From positions 80,748 to 144,747 of the forward strand of contig JAFSIW010000031.1 of NCBI GenBank assembly GCA_017439545.1: DNA of 64,000 nt, in the 5' to 3' direction. Shown one piece after another: positions 55,900 to 64,000 of this stretch. Made by a program: the position numbers and the translations under genes. The notes below the pieces were generated by a model. It saw only the letters and a list, made by a program, of their open reading frames with translations. It searched no databases and was not told where the DNA came from. The first letter of the stretch is position 1. The number at the start of each line of letters is the position of its first letter. This DNA comes from Clostridia bacterium (lineage in GTDB: Bacteria > Bacillota > Clostridia > Oscillospirales > Acutalibacteraceae).

Positions 55900-56835
55900 T
55901 TACGATATAAACTCACGAATCAGGCAATCCTGCGGCAATGCGGAGCAATCCAACTCGGGAAACAGCGCATAATCTGCCGCCAGGTCCATCGCCAAATCAT
56001 AATTCGGACAATCTTCAGGCAAATCCCTAAGCAGCTCCAGAAGCACAGACCGCAAAACAGCAGGCTCAAACTCATGAAAGGTACTCAAGGTATAATCCAC
56101 ATCGTCCTTATACGGGAACAAATACTGTTCTTCACCCAACATTACGCCCGTCCACATGGTAAGAGTTCGCACGGCGTCTGCATTGCGATGAATGGAATCC
56201 CGTACCATACGACGAGCCAGACGAATTTCACGGGGAGGAATCAGCATATCATCTTTACCAAAAATCGTAGTTTCTACACTAACGAAAATTTTGATCACAT
56301 TTTTCTTTGGAAGGCAATCTAAAATCAAGGGATTCAGAGCGTGTATACCCTCAAAGATGATTAAATCGCCCGCCGCCAAAGTCATAGGAATGGTTTCATC
56401 ACTTGGTTTACTAGTCAGAAAATCGAACTTTGGCAGAACACATTGATTTTTGCTCATAAGATCCAATAAGCATTGCTGCAATAACGGAATATTTAGTGCG
56501 TGGACTGACTCGTAATCATATTCACCATTGGGTAATAAAGGAGCTTTTCCAAGTCCTAAATAAAAGTCGTCCAAAGAAACCACAGCGGAATGGATACCCA
56601 ATTTATCCAACGCGTGCCGCAACAAATTCGCTGTTGTAGTTTTACCGGAGCCGGAAGGTCCCGACAGCATAATAATCTTATGATTGGGGTCATCAGCTAT
56701 ACTTTTAGCTGTAGCTTCAATGCAGTCAAAATACTCCTCACAGCAAGACCGAATCAAATGCTTTGGGTCTTCCTGCATCATATCTATCAAATCATCCACG
56801 TGCCAATAGCGCCGTTTATATTTTATATGTTTCAT
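55900..56835 (-). CDS. uridine kinase-like nucleoside kinase
   Basis: A P-loop kinase of the uridine kinase/phosphoribulokinase family with 311 residues. The C-terminal kinase domain starts with LSGPSGSGKTTTANLL (about residue 60), then VVSLDDFYLG, the base-recognition PKFDFLTSKP, and IFEGIHALNPLI. About 50 residues precede the kinase domain (WHVDDLIDMMQEDPKHLIR), a short form of the extension seen in Clostridial nucleoside kinases. The start at ATG 56835 is five bases after AGGTGA and lies inside the end of hemZ (20-base overlap). The true substrate is not certain. Confidence 0.85.
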   Translation of the reverse strand: MKHIKYKRRYWHVDDLIDMMQEDPKHLIRSCCEEYFDCIEATAKSIADDPNHKIIMLSGPSGSGKTTTANLLRHALDKLGIHSAVVSLDDFYLGLGKAPLLPNGEYDYESVHALNIPLLQQCLLDLMSKNQCVLPKFDFLTSKPSDETIPMTLAAGDLIIFEGIHALNPLILDCLPKKNVIKIFVSVETTIFGKDDMLIPPREIRLARRMVRDSIHRNADAVRTLTMWTGVMLGEEQYLFPYKDDVDYTLSTFHEFEPAVLRSVLLELLRDLPEDCPNYDLAMDLAADYALFPELDCSALPQDCLIREFIS

Positions 56836-58282
56836 AAAATTCACCTATCCCCTTTTTGCGCTCCAACAAGGTGTCAAACCGCTCAATATATTCATAGGGA
56901 TATTTATAGTTAAATATGCGTTCAATTTGCCCACCGTGGGGAGCTTTCAAGCGAGTAACACCGCCGGCACCCGCAGACAAGACAGTATGTAGCTCATTCA
57001 TCATATAAATATTGTATAAGCAGTCTTTACCGTGCTTGCTCCATCCAACATTTTCCTGATTACCAAGCATCTTACTTTGGCGATATAGATAATAGGGCGC
57101 AAAGCCGTGACTACTAAGCATGTCAGAGGCGTGTGCCAGCATTTGTTCCACCGACTCAACATCAGGTACCGAGGCGATCTCGCCCCGTTCGGTTAAAAAC
57201 GAGGAACGCTTGATAGACAAAGTATGTACCGTAATATTCTCAGGTTGTAATGCAAGCAATTGCTGCAACGTATCGCAAAAGCCATCAACATCATCCCCCG
57301 GCAAGCCCGCAATCACATCCATATTGATGTTATCAAAACCCGCTTCTCTGGCCATACGGAAAGCCTCAATAACCTGTTCAGCAGTATGTCGGCGACCGAT
57401 AATATTCAGAATTTCATTGTGCATTGTCTGTGGGTTGATGCTCAAGCGGTCTACGTTATGTTTTTTGAGAACAAGCAGTTTTTCGGTTGTAATGGTATCG
57501 GGTCTGCCCCCCTCTACCGTATACTCCAACAAGTCGGATAAATCAAACGCATCCTCGATTACGGTCATTACCGCATCTAACTGCTCAGCTGAAAGTTGAG
57601 TAGGCGTGCCTCCGCCCCAATAAATCGTTTTCAGCCGCAGAGATTGTTCGTTCGCAATATGCGCAACATCTTTTAATTCCTCGCAGAGTAGGTTCACATA
57701 CTGGGGCACCAATTTCTGAGTTTTTTCCACCGAGTGTGAAACAAATGAGCAATAACTGCAACGGGTAGGACAAAACGGAATGGAAATATACAAACTAAAG
57801 GAGTTTGGTTTCGACTTTTCAAGCGCCTTGGATTCCGCCAAATAGGTAGCTCGGCAAAGTGACAGTTTATCCTTTGCCACCAAAAGACGGTTGTTCATAT
57901 AATCTTCGGTTTGCTCCCAATTTCCTGACTCGTGATAGATAGAGGAATATAGCTTGCCGGGACGAACACCGGTCAAAACACCCCATTTAGGTTGGATGCC
58001 GGTAATTTGTGAAAACAAGGCATATAACGCTCTTGCCATACTGATTTCTTCTTCGCGGACGTTATTATTATAGGGGCAAATCTCTTTGATTTCGTATTTT
58101 CTGCCATTATAAAGCACCATACAATCGACCGCAACACCGCCATCGCAAGAAGAAAAAACACAACGAATGTCAGCTTCTGCAAAGGATTCGCTGCTTTTTT
58201 CAAACCGCTCGTGAGGAAAAAACAAGCGGCACACGTTTTCCATTTCATAAAAATATTCCGATTTGTTGAGATACAAATTCAT
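56816..58282 (-). CDS. hemZ: radical SAM coproporphyrinogen dehydrogenase HemZ
   Basis: HemZ is a Gram-positive radical SAM enzyme related to HemN, tied to oxygen-independent haem synthesis. The 488-residue product has a non-catalytic N-domain (about 1-165) and then the cluster motif SIPFCPTRCSYCSFVSH, YWGGGTPTQLS, TVEGGRPDTI and MDVIAGLPGDD. No other haem gene is near. It overlaps the MBL gene by four bases (ATGA). Whether it truly oxidises coproporphyrinogen is not settled for the family. Confidence 0.92.
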   Translation of the reverse strand: MNLYLNKSEYFYEMENVCRLFFPHERFEKSSESFAEADIRCVFSSCDGGVAVDCMVLYNGRKYEIKEICPYNNNVREEEISMARALYALFSQITGIQPKWGVLTGVRPGKLYSSIYHESGNWEQTEDYMNNRLLVAKDKLSLCRATYLAESKALEKSKPNSFSLYISIPFCPTRCSYCSFVSHSVEKTQKLVPQYVNLLCEELKDVAHIANEQSLRLKTIYWGGGTPTQLSAEQLDAVMTVIEDAFDLSDLLEYTVEGGRPDTITTEKLLVLKKHNVDRLSINPQTMHNEILNIIGRRHTAEQVIEAFRMAREAGFDNINMDVIAGLPGDDVDGFCDTLQQLLALQPENITVHTLSIKRSSFLTERGEIASVPDVESVEQMLAHASDMLSSHGFAPYYLYRQSKMLGNQENVGWSKHGKDCLYNIYMMNELHTVLSAGAGGVTRLKAPHGGQIERIFNYKYPYEYIERFDTLLERKKGIGEFYETYKI

Positions 58283-58911
58283 GCTTTTAAAGCCTCAATT
58301 ACAAAAGGATTCAGCGTACGTTCCACATCCAACGTGGATGCCTTACCGTGTCCCGGATACACACGATAGTCACCCGGGAGATTTGCCAATTTTTTCAATG
58401 AGTCAAGCAACCGCTCGTAATTACCTGTGGGCAAATCGGTGCGCCCCGCACCCAAGCGGAATAATGTATCGCCTGTTAAAAGATTGTCGCCACACAAAAA
58501 TGAAACACTACCGATGGTGTGACCCGGTGTTTCTAAAACAATAACAGTAGCGTTGCCCAGTTTTACTTTACTATCGGAGGTAAATGTGTAGTCAGGAGAT
58601 AAAGCCTCCTGCTTAACACCAATCGCATCTGCCAGAGAGAAGGCGGCATTGGAAAGCCCACACGCATCCTTAGGATGAATGCATATTTTAGCACCGGTAA
58701 GTTCCTTGATAGCCTTGGCACCCAGAATATGATCGAAATGGCGATGGGTCAGTAAAATATATTTCAGTTTACCTGTCAGTTGTTTTACCTTGTTTAGCAA
58801 AGCATCATCCGCAAACCCGGGATCAACCACGGCGCACTCACCGGTTTCTTCGTCGGTTAACAAGTAGGCGTTATTATCCATATTACCGTTTTTAATACAT
58901 TCGATTCTCAT
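58279..58911 (-). CDS. MBL-fold metallo-hydrolase (glyoxalase II-like)
   Basis: The 210-residue metallo-beta-lactamase fold protein has the zinc motif LLTHRHFDHILG, the second histidine in ETPGHTIGS, LLTGDTLFRLGAGR with the bridging Asp, and the final VYPGHGKAST. It resembles YcbL/glyoxalase II-type thioester hydrolases. The start is ATG 58911, which overlaps the dtd stop (ATGA). The order relA-dtd-MBL-hemZ is conserved in this group. Confidence 0.88.
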   Translation of the reverse strand: MRIECIKNGNMDNNAYLLTDEETGECAVVDPGFADDALLNKVKQLTGKLKYILLTHRHFDHILGAKAIKELTGAKICIHPKDACGLSNAAFSLADAIGVKQEALSPDYTFTSDSKVKLGNATVIVLETPGHTIGSVSFLCGDNLLTGDTLFRLGAGRTDLPTGNYERLLDSLKKLANLPGDYRVYPGHGKASTLDVERTLNPFVIEALKA

Positions 58912-59369
58912 AATTTGATCTTCCAATCATCGGTATTCAAAATCAAGGTGACAGGTCCATTATTTTCAATCGACACCTGCATCGATGCACCAAACACACC
59001 GCAAGCAACTTTGGATACACCAAGCCGCTTCAGCTCTGCCATAAACAGTTCGTACAGCACATTGGCCTCCTCCGGCCTTTTTGCACCGATAAACGAGGGG
59101 CGTCTGCCGTGACTTGTATCAGCGCACAAGGTAAAGTTAGAAACAACAAGTGCCTCTCCTTGCACCTCCAATAACGACAGATTCATTTTATCATTTTCAT
59201 CGGTAAAAATACGGAGATTGGCAACTTTCTCTGCCATAACTCGGGCATGCTGTTCCGTATCTTCCGAACCAACGCCTAAAAGGATCATAAATCCACGGCC
59301 AATTGCTCCGACCTGCTTTCCGTCAACAGCAACAGAAGCCGCTGAAACCCGCTGAATAATAGCTTTCAT
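58908..59369 (-). CDS. dtd: D-aminoacyl-tRNA deacylase
   Basis: Dtd removes D-amino acids (and glycine) wrongly attached to tRNA. The 153-residue product has VVSNFTLCADTSHGRRPSF (the usual SQF is SNF here) and the cross-subunit NNGPVTLILNT motif with the Gly-Pro pair. It is 11 bases after relA, its usual partner in Firmicutes. Confidence 0.95.
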   Translation of the reverse strand: MKAIIQRVSAASVAVDGKQVGAIGRGFMILLGVGSEDTEQHARVMAEKVANLRIFTDENDKMNLSLLEVQGEALVVSNFTLCADTSHGRRPSFIGAKRPEEANVLYELFMAELKRLGVSKVACGVFGASMQVSIENNGPVTLILNTDDWKIKL

Positions 59370-59380
59370 ATGGTTATTTC

Positions 59381-61576
59381 TTATCCTCCCGTGCGATCCA
59401 CAGTGATAACATCGCTGATTTTTGAGATTCTGTTGATAATGTTGTTTAAATGCTCGGTTCCCTCGGCACTAATGGTCAAGAAAATTTGGCAATTGCCATC
59501 CTTGGTCGCCTTTGCGTTGATAGCGTGCATGGGAACACGCATGCCTGTAAGTGCCAAGGAAATATCCGCAATAATCGAAGGACGGTCAAGTCCCGTTATA
59601 TACAAAGTTGCCTTAAAGCTCTTGCCAACACCGACAGTAGAAGACCAACGAGCAGGAATCCATCGATCGGGATGCTCGCAACACGCAATATCTTTAGGCA
59701 CATTGGTGCAATCCCGTTTATGGATTGAAACACCGTGTCCACGGGTTACAAAGCCGATAATATCGTCACCCGGAAGCGGACCGCAACAACTGGAAAATCG
59801 TATCAAGCAATTGTCGATTCCCTCGATCTCCACGCCTTCCATCGCTTTTCGGCTTTGCTTTTCGGGGGTGATCTTAGGTTTGGCGGCCGCTTTGCTGGCA
59901 CTCTTCAGGTTCACGGTATAATACTCACGAATACGAGGCATTAAACGAGAAAGCAAAATACCGCCGTAACCGACAGCAGCATAAAAATCATCTAAAGAGT
60001 TGCTGTGGTACACCTTGGCAAAATGTTCGTAGATCTGCTGCCGTTCATCGTCAGTCAAACCGATGATGTTGGTACGAATCTCGCGTTCCAGCAGCATTTT
60101 CCCTTCGGCAATATTTTCATCCCGCCGCTCTTTTTTAAACCATGAGCGAATCTTTGAGCGAGCTTCACTGGTTTTGGCTATATTCAACCAATCACGGGCA
60201 GGGCCCTTACCCTGCTGATTGGATGTAATAATTTCAATGATTTCCCCATTATTTACCACATAATCAATGGGAACAATGCGACCGTCTACCTTGGCACCAA
60301 CCATTCGGTTACCAACCGCAGTATGTATGGCATAGGCAAAGTCGATTACCGTAGCGCCCGCAGGCAAACTGGTTACGTCACCCTTAGGTGTGAATACAAA
60401 CACTTCATCCAGTGTTAGATCGTTTTTAATGCTGGTAACCAATTCATCCGCTTCGCCCGATTCTCTTTGGGCATCCAAAAGCTGACGAATCCAAGTCAGA
60501 TGTTCGTCCATATTACCTTTAGATGCACCGGTACCCACCTTATACTTCCAATGGGCGGCAATGCCAAATTCAGCAGTATGGTGCATATCGTAGGTTCTGA
60601 TCTGTACCTCAAACGGTATCCCTTCACGGTCGATCACCGTCGTATGAAGGGATTGATATTGGTTTTGCTTTGGCGTTGAAATATAATCCTTAAAACGACC
60701 CGGAATCAAACGAAACACGTCATGAATAATACCCAGAACATTATAACATTCATTTACTGTGTCAACAATAACACGAATGGCATAAATATCGTAAATTTCA
60801 TCAAAGCTTTTACCTTGCATAAACATTTTGCGGTAAATTCCGTGAATTGATTTGACACGCCCTTCAATATGGATATGTTTTCCCATAGCGGCATCTAATT
60901 TTTCAGAAATACGCGCTTGAATGATGCTTAAAAATTCTTTGCGATCCTTCTCGCGCAAGGTTAGAGCATTCAATATCTCCGCATAACCCATGGGGTCTAA
61001 CTGACGAATACAAAGATCCTCCAGTTCCTCTTTTACACCGCGGATACCGAGTCGGTGTGCAATCGGCGCATATACCTCAATGGTTTCCAGCGAAATATCT
61101 CTGCGCTTTTGTTCTCGCAGAGAATCAATGGTGCGCATATTATGCAGACGATCAGCAAGCTTAATAATAATGACGCGGACGTCCTCAGCCATAGCAAACA
61201 GCATTTTGCGTAGATTTTCTGACTGTTGTTCCTCGCGGGAATAATAGGGAATTTTACCCAATTTTGTGACGCCATCGACCAACACTGCCACGTCTTTACC
61301 AAACATTTTGGCAACCGTCTCAGTGGTAGCATCCGTATCCTCTACCACGTCGTGCAACAAGGCGGACACAATACATTCCGTGTCCATCCCAAGCTCTGTT
61401 AAGATCAACGCAACGTTAATGGGATGTTCAATGTACGGCTCACCCGAGCGACGAAACTGCCCCTCATGACATTGAGAAGCAAAATCAAGGGCCTTAACAA
61501 CCATTTCTCGGTTATACGACGGATTCGCCTCTATCGCCCTTAACAAATCATTCTTTTTTGAAACAAATTGTATCAT
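59381..61576 (-). CDS. relA: bifunctional (p)ppGpp synthetase/hydrolase Rel
   Basis: Rel makes and degrades the stringent-response signal (p)ppGpp. The 731-residue product has the HD hydrolase (IEHPINVALILTELG, ALLHDVVEDT), the synthetase with RFKDYISTPK, NQYQSLHTTV and EVQIRTYDMHHTAEFG, the TGS domain (about 390-455, DVFVFTPKGDVTSLP-like VFVFTPKGDVTSLP) and a C-terminal ACT domain (about 655-731). RFKDY marks the two-function type. It sits 15 bases after recJ. Confidence 0.97.
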   Translation of the reverse strand: MIQFVSKKNDLLRAIEANPSYNREMVVKALDFASQCHEGQFRRSGEPYIEHPINVALILTELGMDTECIVSALLHDVVEDTDATTETVAKMFGKDVAVLVDGVTKLGKIPYYSREEQQSENLRKMLFAMAEDVRVIIIKLADRLHNMRTIDSLREQKRRDISLETIEVYAPIAHRLGIRGVKEELEDLCIRQLDPMGYAEILNALTLREKDRKEFLSIIQARISEKLDAAMGKHIHIEGRVKSIHGIYRKMFMQGKSFDEIYDIYAIRVIVDTVNECYNVLGIIHDVFRLIPGRFKDYISTPKQNQYQSLHTTVIDREGIPFEVQIRTYDMHHTAEFGIAAHWKYKVGTGASKGNMDEHLTWIRQLLDAQRESGEADELVTSIKNDLTLDEVFVFTPKGDVTSLPAGATVIDFAYAIHTAVGNRMVGAKVDGRIVPIDYVVNNGEIIEIITSNQQGKGPARDWLNIAKTSEARSKIRSWFKKERRDENIAEGKMLLEREIRTNIIGLTDDERQQIYEHFAKVYHSNSLDDFYAAVGYGGILLSRLMPRIREYYTVNLKSASKAAAKPKITPEKQSRKAMEGVEIEGIDNCLIRFSSCCGPLPGDDIIGFVTRGHGVSIHKRDCTNVPKDIACCEHPDRWIPARWSSTVGVGKSFKATLYITGLDRPSIIADISLALTGMRVPMHAINAKATKDGNCQIFLTISAEGTEHLNNIINRISKISDVITVDRTGG

Positions 61577-61591
61577 TATGTAGCCACCAAA

Positions 61592-63625
61592 CTAAGACTG
61601 AAGTTTTAAAAGGAACTCCGAATTGGAAAGATCAACCTTGCCCGTAGGGTTCAAGAATGTAATATGGAGATTGTCTCCATCAAAATAATAGTTACAAAAA
61701 TTATACTCTTCAAATACCTTCAAGGTAACGAACAGTTTCCCTGCAGTTAAGGTCGAACCAATCCGCCACAGCATAACATCGGGCGTAATAACCAAATTGG
61801 GATTACAACGAAGATAACGGAAGACGTGGCCCATCTCTTCGCGGGTGGGAATCAAGGACAACCGTTCTTCTTTTGTGGTTGGTTCATTCGCCATCAACCG
61901 CTCAAAACACAGCATATCCCGAAACATTCCGTCGTGATCAAAGTCACTGGGACGAATATCCTGCACCACTAACGAAAAAGCAGGCTTGTTTTTATAAGTG
62001 GTATAGCGATAAACCAACGCTAGGTCAATTTTGTCACCGTTACGGAAGGGAAATCCAGCATCGGTTATGCCAAATTTCACGCAGACTACCGTTACACCGT
62101 CGCGGCTAAGAACCAGACGACGGCTTCTCCCGCCTCCGACAGGCTGAACCGCCGCCAGTTCCATATTAAGAAGGGAAAACACAGGAACGGGGTTTTGACA
62201 ACCGTGAGGAGCCATGCAGCGAATCGCGCTTGCAGTTTTTTCATCGGCACCATAGGGACTCAGCTTACAATCAATAGACAACTGAGGAACAGGTCGAGGG
62301 CCTTTTTGACGGGCATAATCATTGATACGCTGCCTGAACAGATTAATATTTTCTGTTTTAATAGTAAGCCCCGCAGCCAACACGTGACCACCGCATTGGA
62401 TCAGGCAATCAGAACAGGCGGTCAGTGCTTCAAAAATGTCAAATCCTTCAACACTACGCGCTGATCCTTTAGCTATATCACCATCAATGGACAGCACTAT
62501 GGTCGGCTTGCCAAATTGGGCGCAAAGCCGTGCTGCAACGATTCCAAGCACCCCGTGGTGCAAATTTTCGTCAGCGAGGACAATGACTCGGTCGTAAAAA
62601 TGAATGCCACTTTCATATAGTTGTATACGGCAAACATCCGACACAACGCCTTCCACATCTTGACGGCGAATGTTCTCCTGACATATTTCACCTGCCAGAT
62701 AGCGTGCTTGATCAATATCTTCCGTAGTTAACAGGCAAAATGCACGAAAGCTTTCTCCCATTCGTCCCGCAGCATTGATACGAGGCGCAATAGCGTAAGA
62801 AATTTGGTCAGCACCAATAGGATCAACCGCAATATCAGCCGCTTCAACCAATTCTCGCAGACCAATCCGCTCCAAACGATTGAGCACCTGCAAACCCATT
62901 TGTACCATAATTCGATTTTCATCTATCAGAGGAACAACGTCAGCAACCGTACCGATTGCCACAAGATCTCCGTAGTATGGCATTAATTCTTCGCAGGCGC
63001 AACCTTCTAAAGCGCAGGCCAGTTTAAAGGCAACACCAACTCCTGCATAATCAGTGAAACCGTAGTACCCATCCACATGGGGATCAACTACCGCAACCGC
63101 AGGAGGTAAAACTGTACCGGGACGATGATGGTCAGTAACAACAACATCAATCCCCAATGAGTTGGCATATTCAATCTCGTCAATACAGCTAATACCATTG
63201 TCTACCGTAATGATTAAAGAAATCTCCAATTCCTTCAGTCGATCTACATTAGAGCGATGCAAACCATACCCCTCTTCTAATCGCTCAGGGATCTCACAGA
63301 TCACAGGGCAGCCCTTATCGCTTAAATATGAATATAACAAGGCAGAAGCGGTTACACCGTCTGCATCGTAGTCTCCGCACACCGCGATCCGCTCGCGTCG
63401 TTGCATTGCCAATTGAATCCGCTCGACAGCCAAATCCATATCAGGCAATTCAAACGGATCAGACAGTTGCTGTTCACAGTGAATAAAGGAATCTATATCA
63501 TAAGGGTCATCCAAACCGCGAGCTGACAGCAGCAAAGCTACCATAGGATCTACGTCGCACTCAGCGGCCAAAGCCTTGGCCAATTCTTTATTGGTTTGCT
63601 TAAAGACCCATCTTTTTCTCGCCAT
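61592..63625 (-). CDS. recJ: single-stranded-DNA-specific exonuclease RecJ
   Basis: RecJ degrades 5' ends of single-stranded DNA in recombination and repair. The 677-residue product has the DHH metal motifs VCGDYDADGVTASALL, VTVDNGI-like IITVDNGISC, VVTDHHRPG, and the DHHA1 region with GGHVLAAGLTI. A C-terminal part of about 170 residues with VQDIRPSDFDHDG follows, longer than in E. coli as usual for Firmicutes. The start ATG is preceded by AGGAGGGGG. It heads the long - strand run to 51.2 kb. Confidence 0.96.
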   Translation of the reverse strand: MARKRWVFKQTNKELAKALAAECDVDPMVALLLSARGLDDPYDIDSFIHCEQQLSDPFELPDMDLAVERIQLAMQRRERIAVCGDYDADGVTASALLYSYLSDKGCPVICEIPERLEEGYGLHRSNVDRLKELEISLIITVDNGISCIDEIEYANSLGIDVVVTDHHRPGTVLPPAVAVVDPHVDGYYGFTDYAGVGVAFKLACALEGCACEELMPYYGDLVAIGTVADVVPLIDENRIMVQMGLQVLNRLERIGLRELVEAADIAVDPIGADQISYAIAPRINAAGRMGESFRAFCLLTTEDIDQARYLAGEICQENIRRQDVEGVVSDVCRIQLYESGIHFYDRVIVLADENLHHGVLGIVAARLCAQFGKPTIVLSIDGDIAKGSARSVEGFDIFEALTACSDCLIQCGGHVLAAGLTIKTENINLFRQRINDYARQKGPRPVPQLSIDCKLSPYGADEKTASAIRCMAPHGCQNPVPVFSLLNMELAAVQPVGGGRSRRLVLSRDGVTVVCVKFGITDAGFPFRNGDKIDLALVYRYTTYKNKPAFSLVVQDIRPSDFDHDGMFRDMLCFERLMANEPTTKEERLSLIPTREEMGHVFRYLRCNPNLVITPDVMLWRIGSTLTAGKLFVTLKVFEEYNFCNYYFDGDNLHITFLNPTGKVDLSNSEFLLKLQS

Positions 63626-63660
63626 TCCATCCCCCTCCTAACAAATCGCTAATTATAGTT

Positions 63661-63689
63661 ATTATAACACCAATCTAACACTATGTCTA
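63661..63689 (-). promoter_or_regulatory. promoter of the recJ-relA run
   Basis: On the - strand TAGACA (63689-63684), 17 bases, TATAAT (63666-63661), 36 bases before recJ and back-to-back with the tRNA promoter. Confidence 0.82.
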
Positions 63690-63712
63690 TGATTATTTTT
63701 TAAAAAATTCTA

Positions 63713-63741
63713 TTGACATTTCATCATATGAGGGATATAAT
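63713..63741 (+). promoter_or_regulatory. promoter of tRNA-Ala
   Basis: TTGACA (63713-63718), 17 bases, TATAAT (63736-63741): full consensus. The tRNA begins 12 bases after the -10. Confidence 0.93.
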
Positions 63742-63753
63742 GTAGAAGCATTT

Positions 63754-63829
63754 GGGCCTATAGCTCAGTTGGGAGAGCGTTCGGTTCGCATCCGAGAGGT
63801 CGAGGGTTCGAATCACTTTAGGTCCACCA
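63754..63829 (+). tRNA. tRNA-Ala (anticodon CGC), CCA encoded
   Basis: A 76-base cloverleaf: acceptor GGGCCTA / TAGGTCC with the G3-U70 pair that defines alanine tRNA, D-stem GCTC/GAGC, anticodon stem TTCGG/CCGAG with loop TTCGCAT giving anticodon CGC (reads GCG), variable AGGTC, T-loop TTCGAAT, discriminator A and encoded CCA. The T-stem GAGGG/CACTT has a G-A mismatch (52-62) and a G-T pair, so it is less regular than normal. Confidence 0.9.
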
Positions 63830-63870
63830 AAATCGACAAGTTTCGACAGAGACTTGTCGATTTTACTTTT
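63829..63870 (+). terminator. terminator of the tRNA gene
   Basis: AAAATCGACAAG (63829-63840) pairs with CTTGTCGATTTT (63853-63864), a perfect 12-bp stem beginning at the last base of CCA, followed by ACTTTT. Folding would compete with processing of the 3' end. Confidence 0.88.
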
Positions 63871-63954
63871 TCACTATTAACTCTTCCCTTTTCACTCTTT
63901 TATCTGTCTGAAATTCTTGACAAGTTTCGAAAAGGTGATTTGCTACGCAAAGCG

Positions 63955-63983
63955 TTGATTATAAATATAATTTATGGTATAAT
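63955..63983 (+). promoter_or_regulatory. promoter leading out of the window
   Basis: TTGATT (63955-63960), 17 bases, TATAAT (63978-63983), 17 bases before the window ends. It should drive a + strand gene to the right. Confidence 0.75.
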
Positions 63984-64000
63984 CTAACCGACAAATAAAA

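Overview
The window is chromosomal DNA from a low-to-mid GC, spore-forming Firmicute. It is most likely an uncultured gut member of the Clostridia (Oscillospiraceae/Ruminococcaceae type). Support comes from sporulation genes (spoIIM, cwlD), Gram-positive division genes (sepF, divIVA), an IspH-S1 fusion, a CIRCE/HrcA heat-shock operon, strong Shine-Dalgarno sites, and a dockerin-bearing glycoside hydrolase of the kind made by fibre-degrading Clostridia. Nearly all of it is housekeeping sequence; I see no prophage, IS element, CRISPR array or resistance island.

Layout. (1) 1-11.3 kb, + strand: mutS (3' part), mutL, miaA, a HlyD-like protein, yggS, sepF, divIVA, lspA, rluD, a Cof-type HAD phosphatase and a split transketolase, ending in a strong terminator. 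(2) 11.4-12.6 kb: an AT-rich XRE-family regulator bounded by terminators. (3) 12.6-15.4 kb, - strand: asd-dapA-dapB for lysine/diaminopimelate, divergent from (4) queA-tgt (queuosine) and yajC with a small membrane protein. (5) 18.6-21.5 kb, + strand: an unusual intergenic region full of GTTTACATAAC-type repeats, then spoIIM, xerD and a DUF624 protein. (6) 21.6-26.9 kb, - strand: ECF sigma factor with a likely membrane regulator, xerC, radA, cwlD. (7) 26.9-32.9 kb, - strand: FAD protein-cmk-plsC-ispH/S1 plus membrane proteins. (8) 33-40 kb, - strand: a polysaccharide locus holding a predicted lipoprotein with a rhodanese domain, a 1649-residue GH3 enzyme with a dockerin, and an AraC regulator. 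(9) 40.2-51 kb, - strand: uvrB-uvrA and hrcA-grpE-dnaK-dnaJ-rmuC. (10) 51.2-63.6 kb, - strand: a long tightly packed run recJ-relA-dtd-MBL hydrolase-hemZ-kinase-trpS-prmA-trmN6-rsmI-phosphoesterase. (11) 63.7-64 kb: one tRNA-Ala(CGC), its terminator and a promoter leaving the window.

The most interesting signal is at 18.62-18.84 kb. There, 17 bases match the XerD arm plus centre of the Bacillus subtilis dif site as I remember it, surrounded by further copies of the XerD-arm-like half-site. This sits about 1 kb upstream of xerD, with xerC 4.7 kb further on, and close to the point (about 21.55 kb) where gene orientation flips from mainly + to entirely -, as expected where two replichores meet. 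I read this as a candidate replication terminus region with a dif site and extra XerD-binding half-sites; this is inference and needs testing.

Starts were moved from the longest ORF to the best ribosome binding site where the sequence allowed it (mutL, cof, dapB, asd, queA, yajC, radA, cwlD, cmk, uvrB, grpE, the nucleoside kinase, the MBL hydrolase and others), as noted in the entries.
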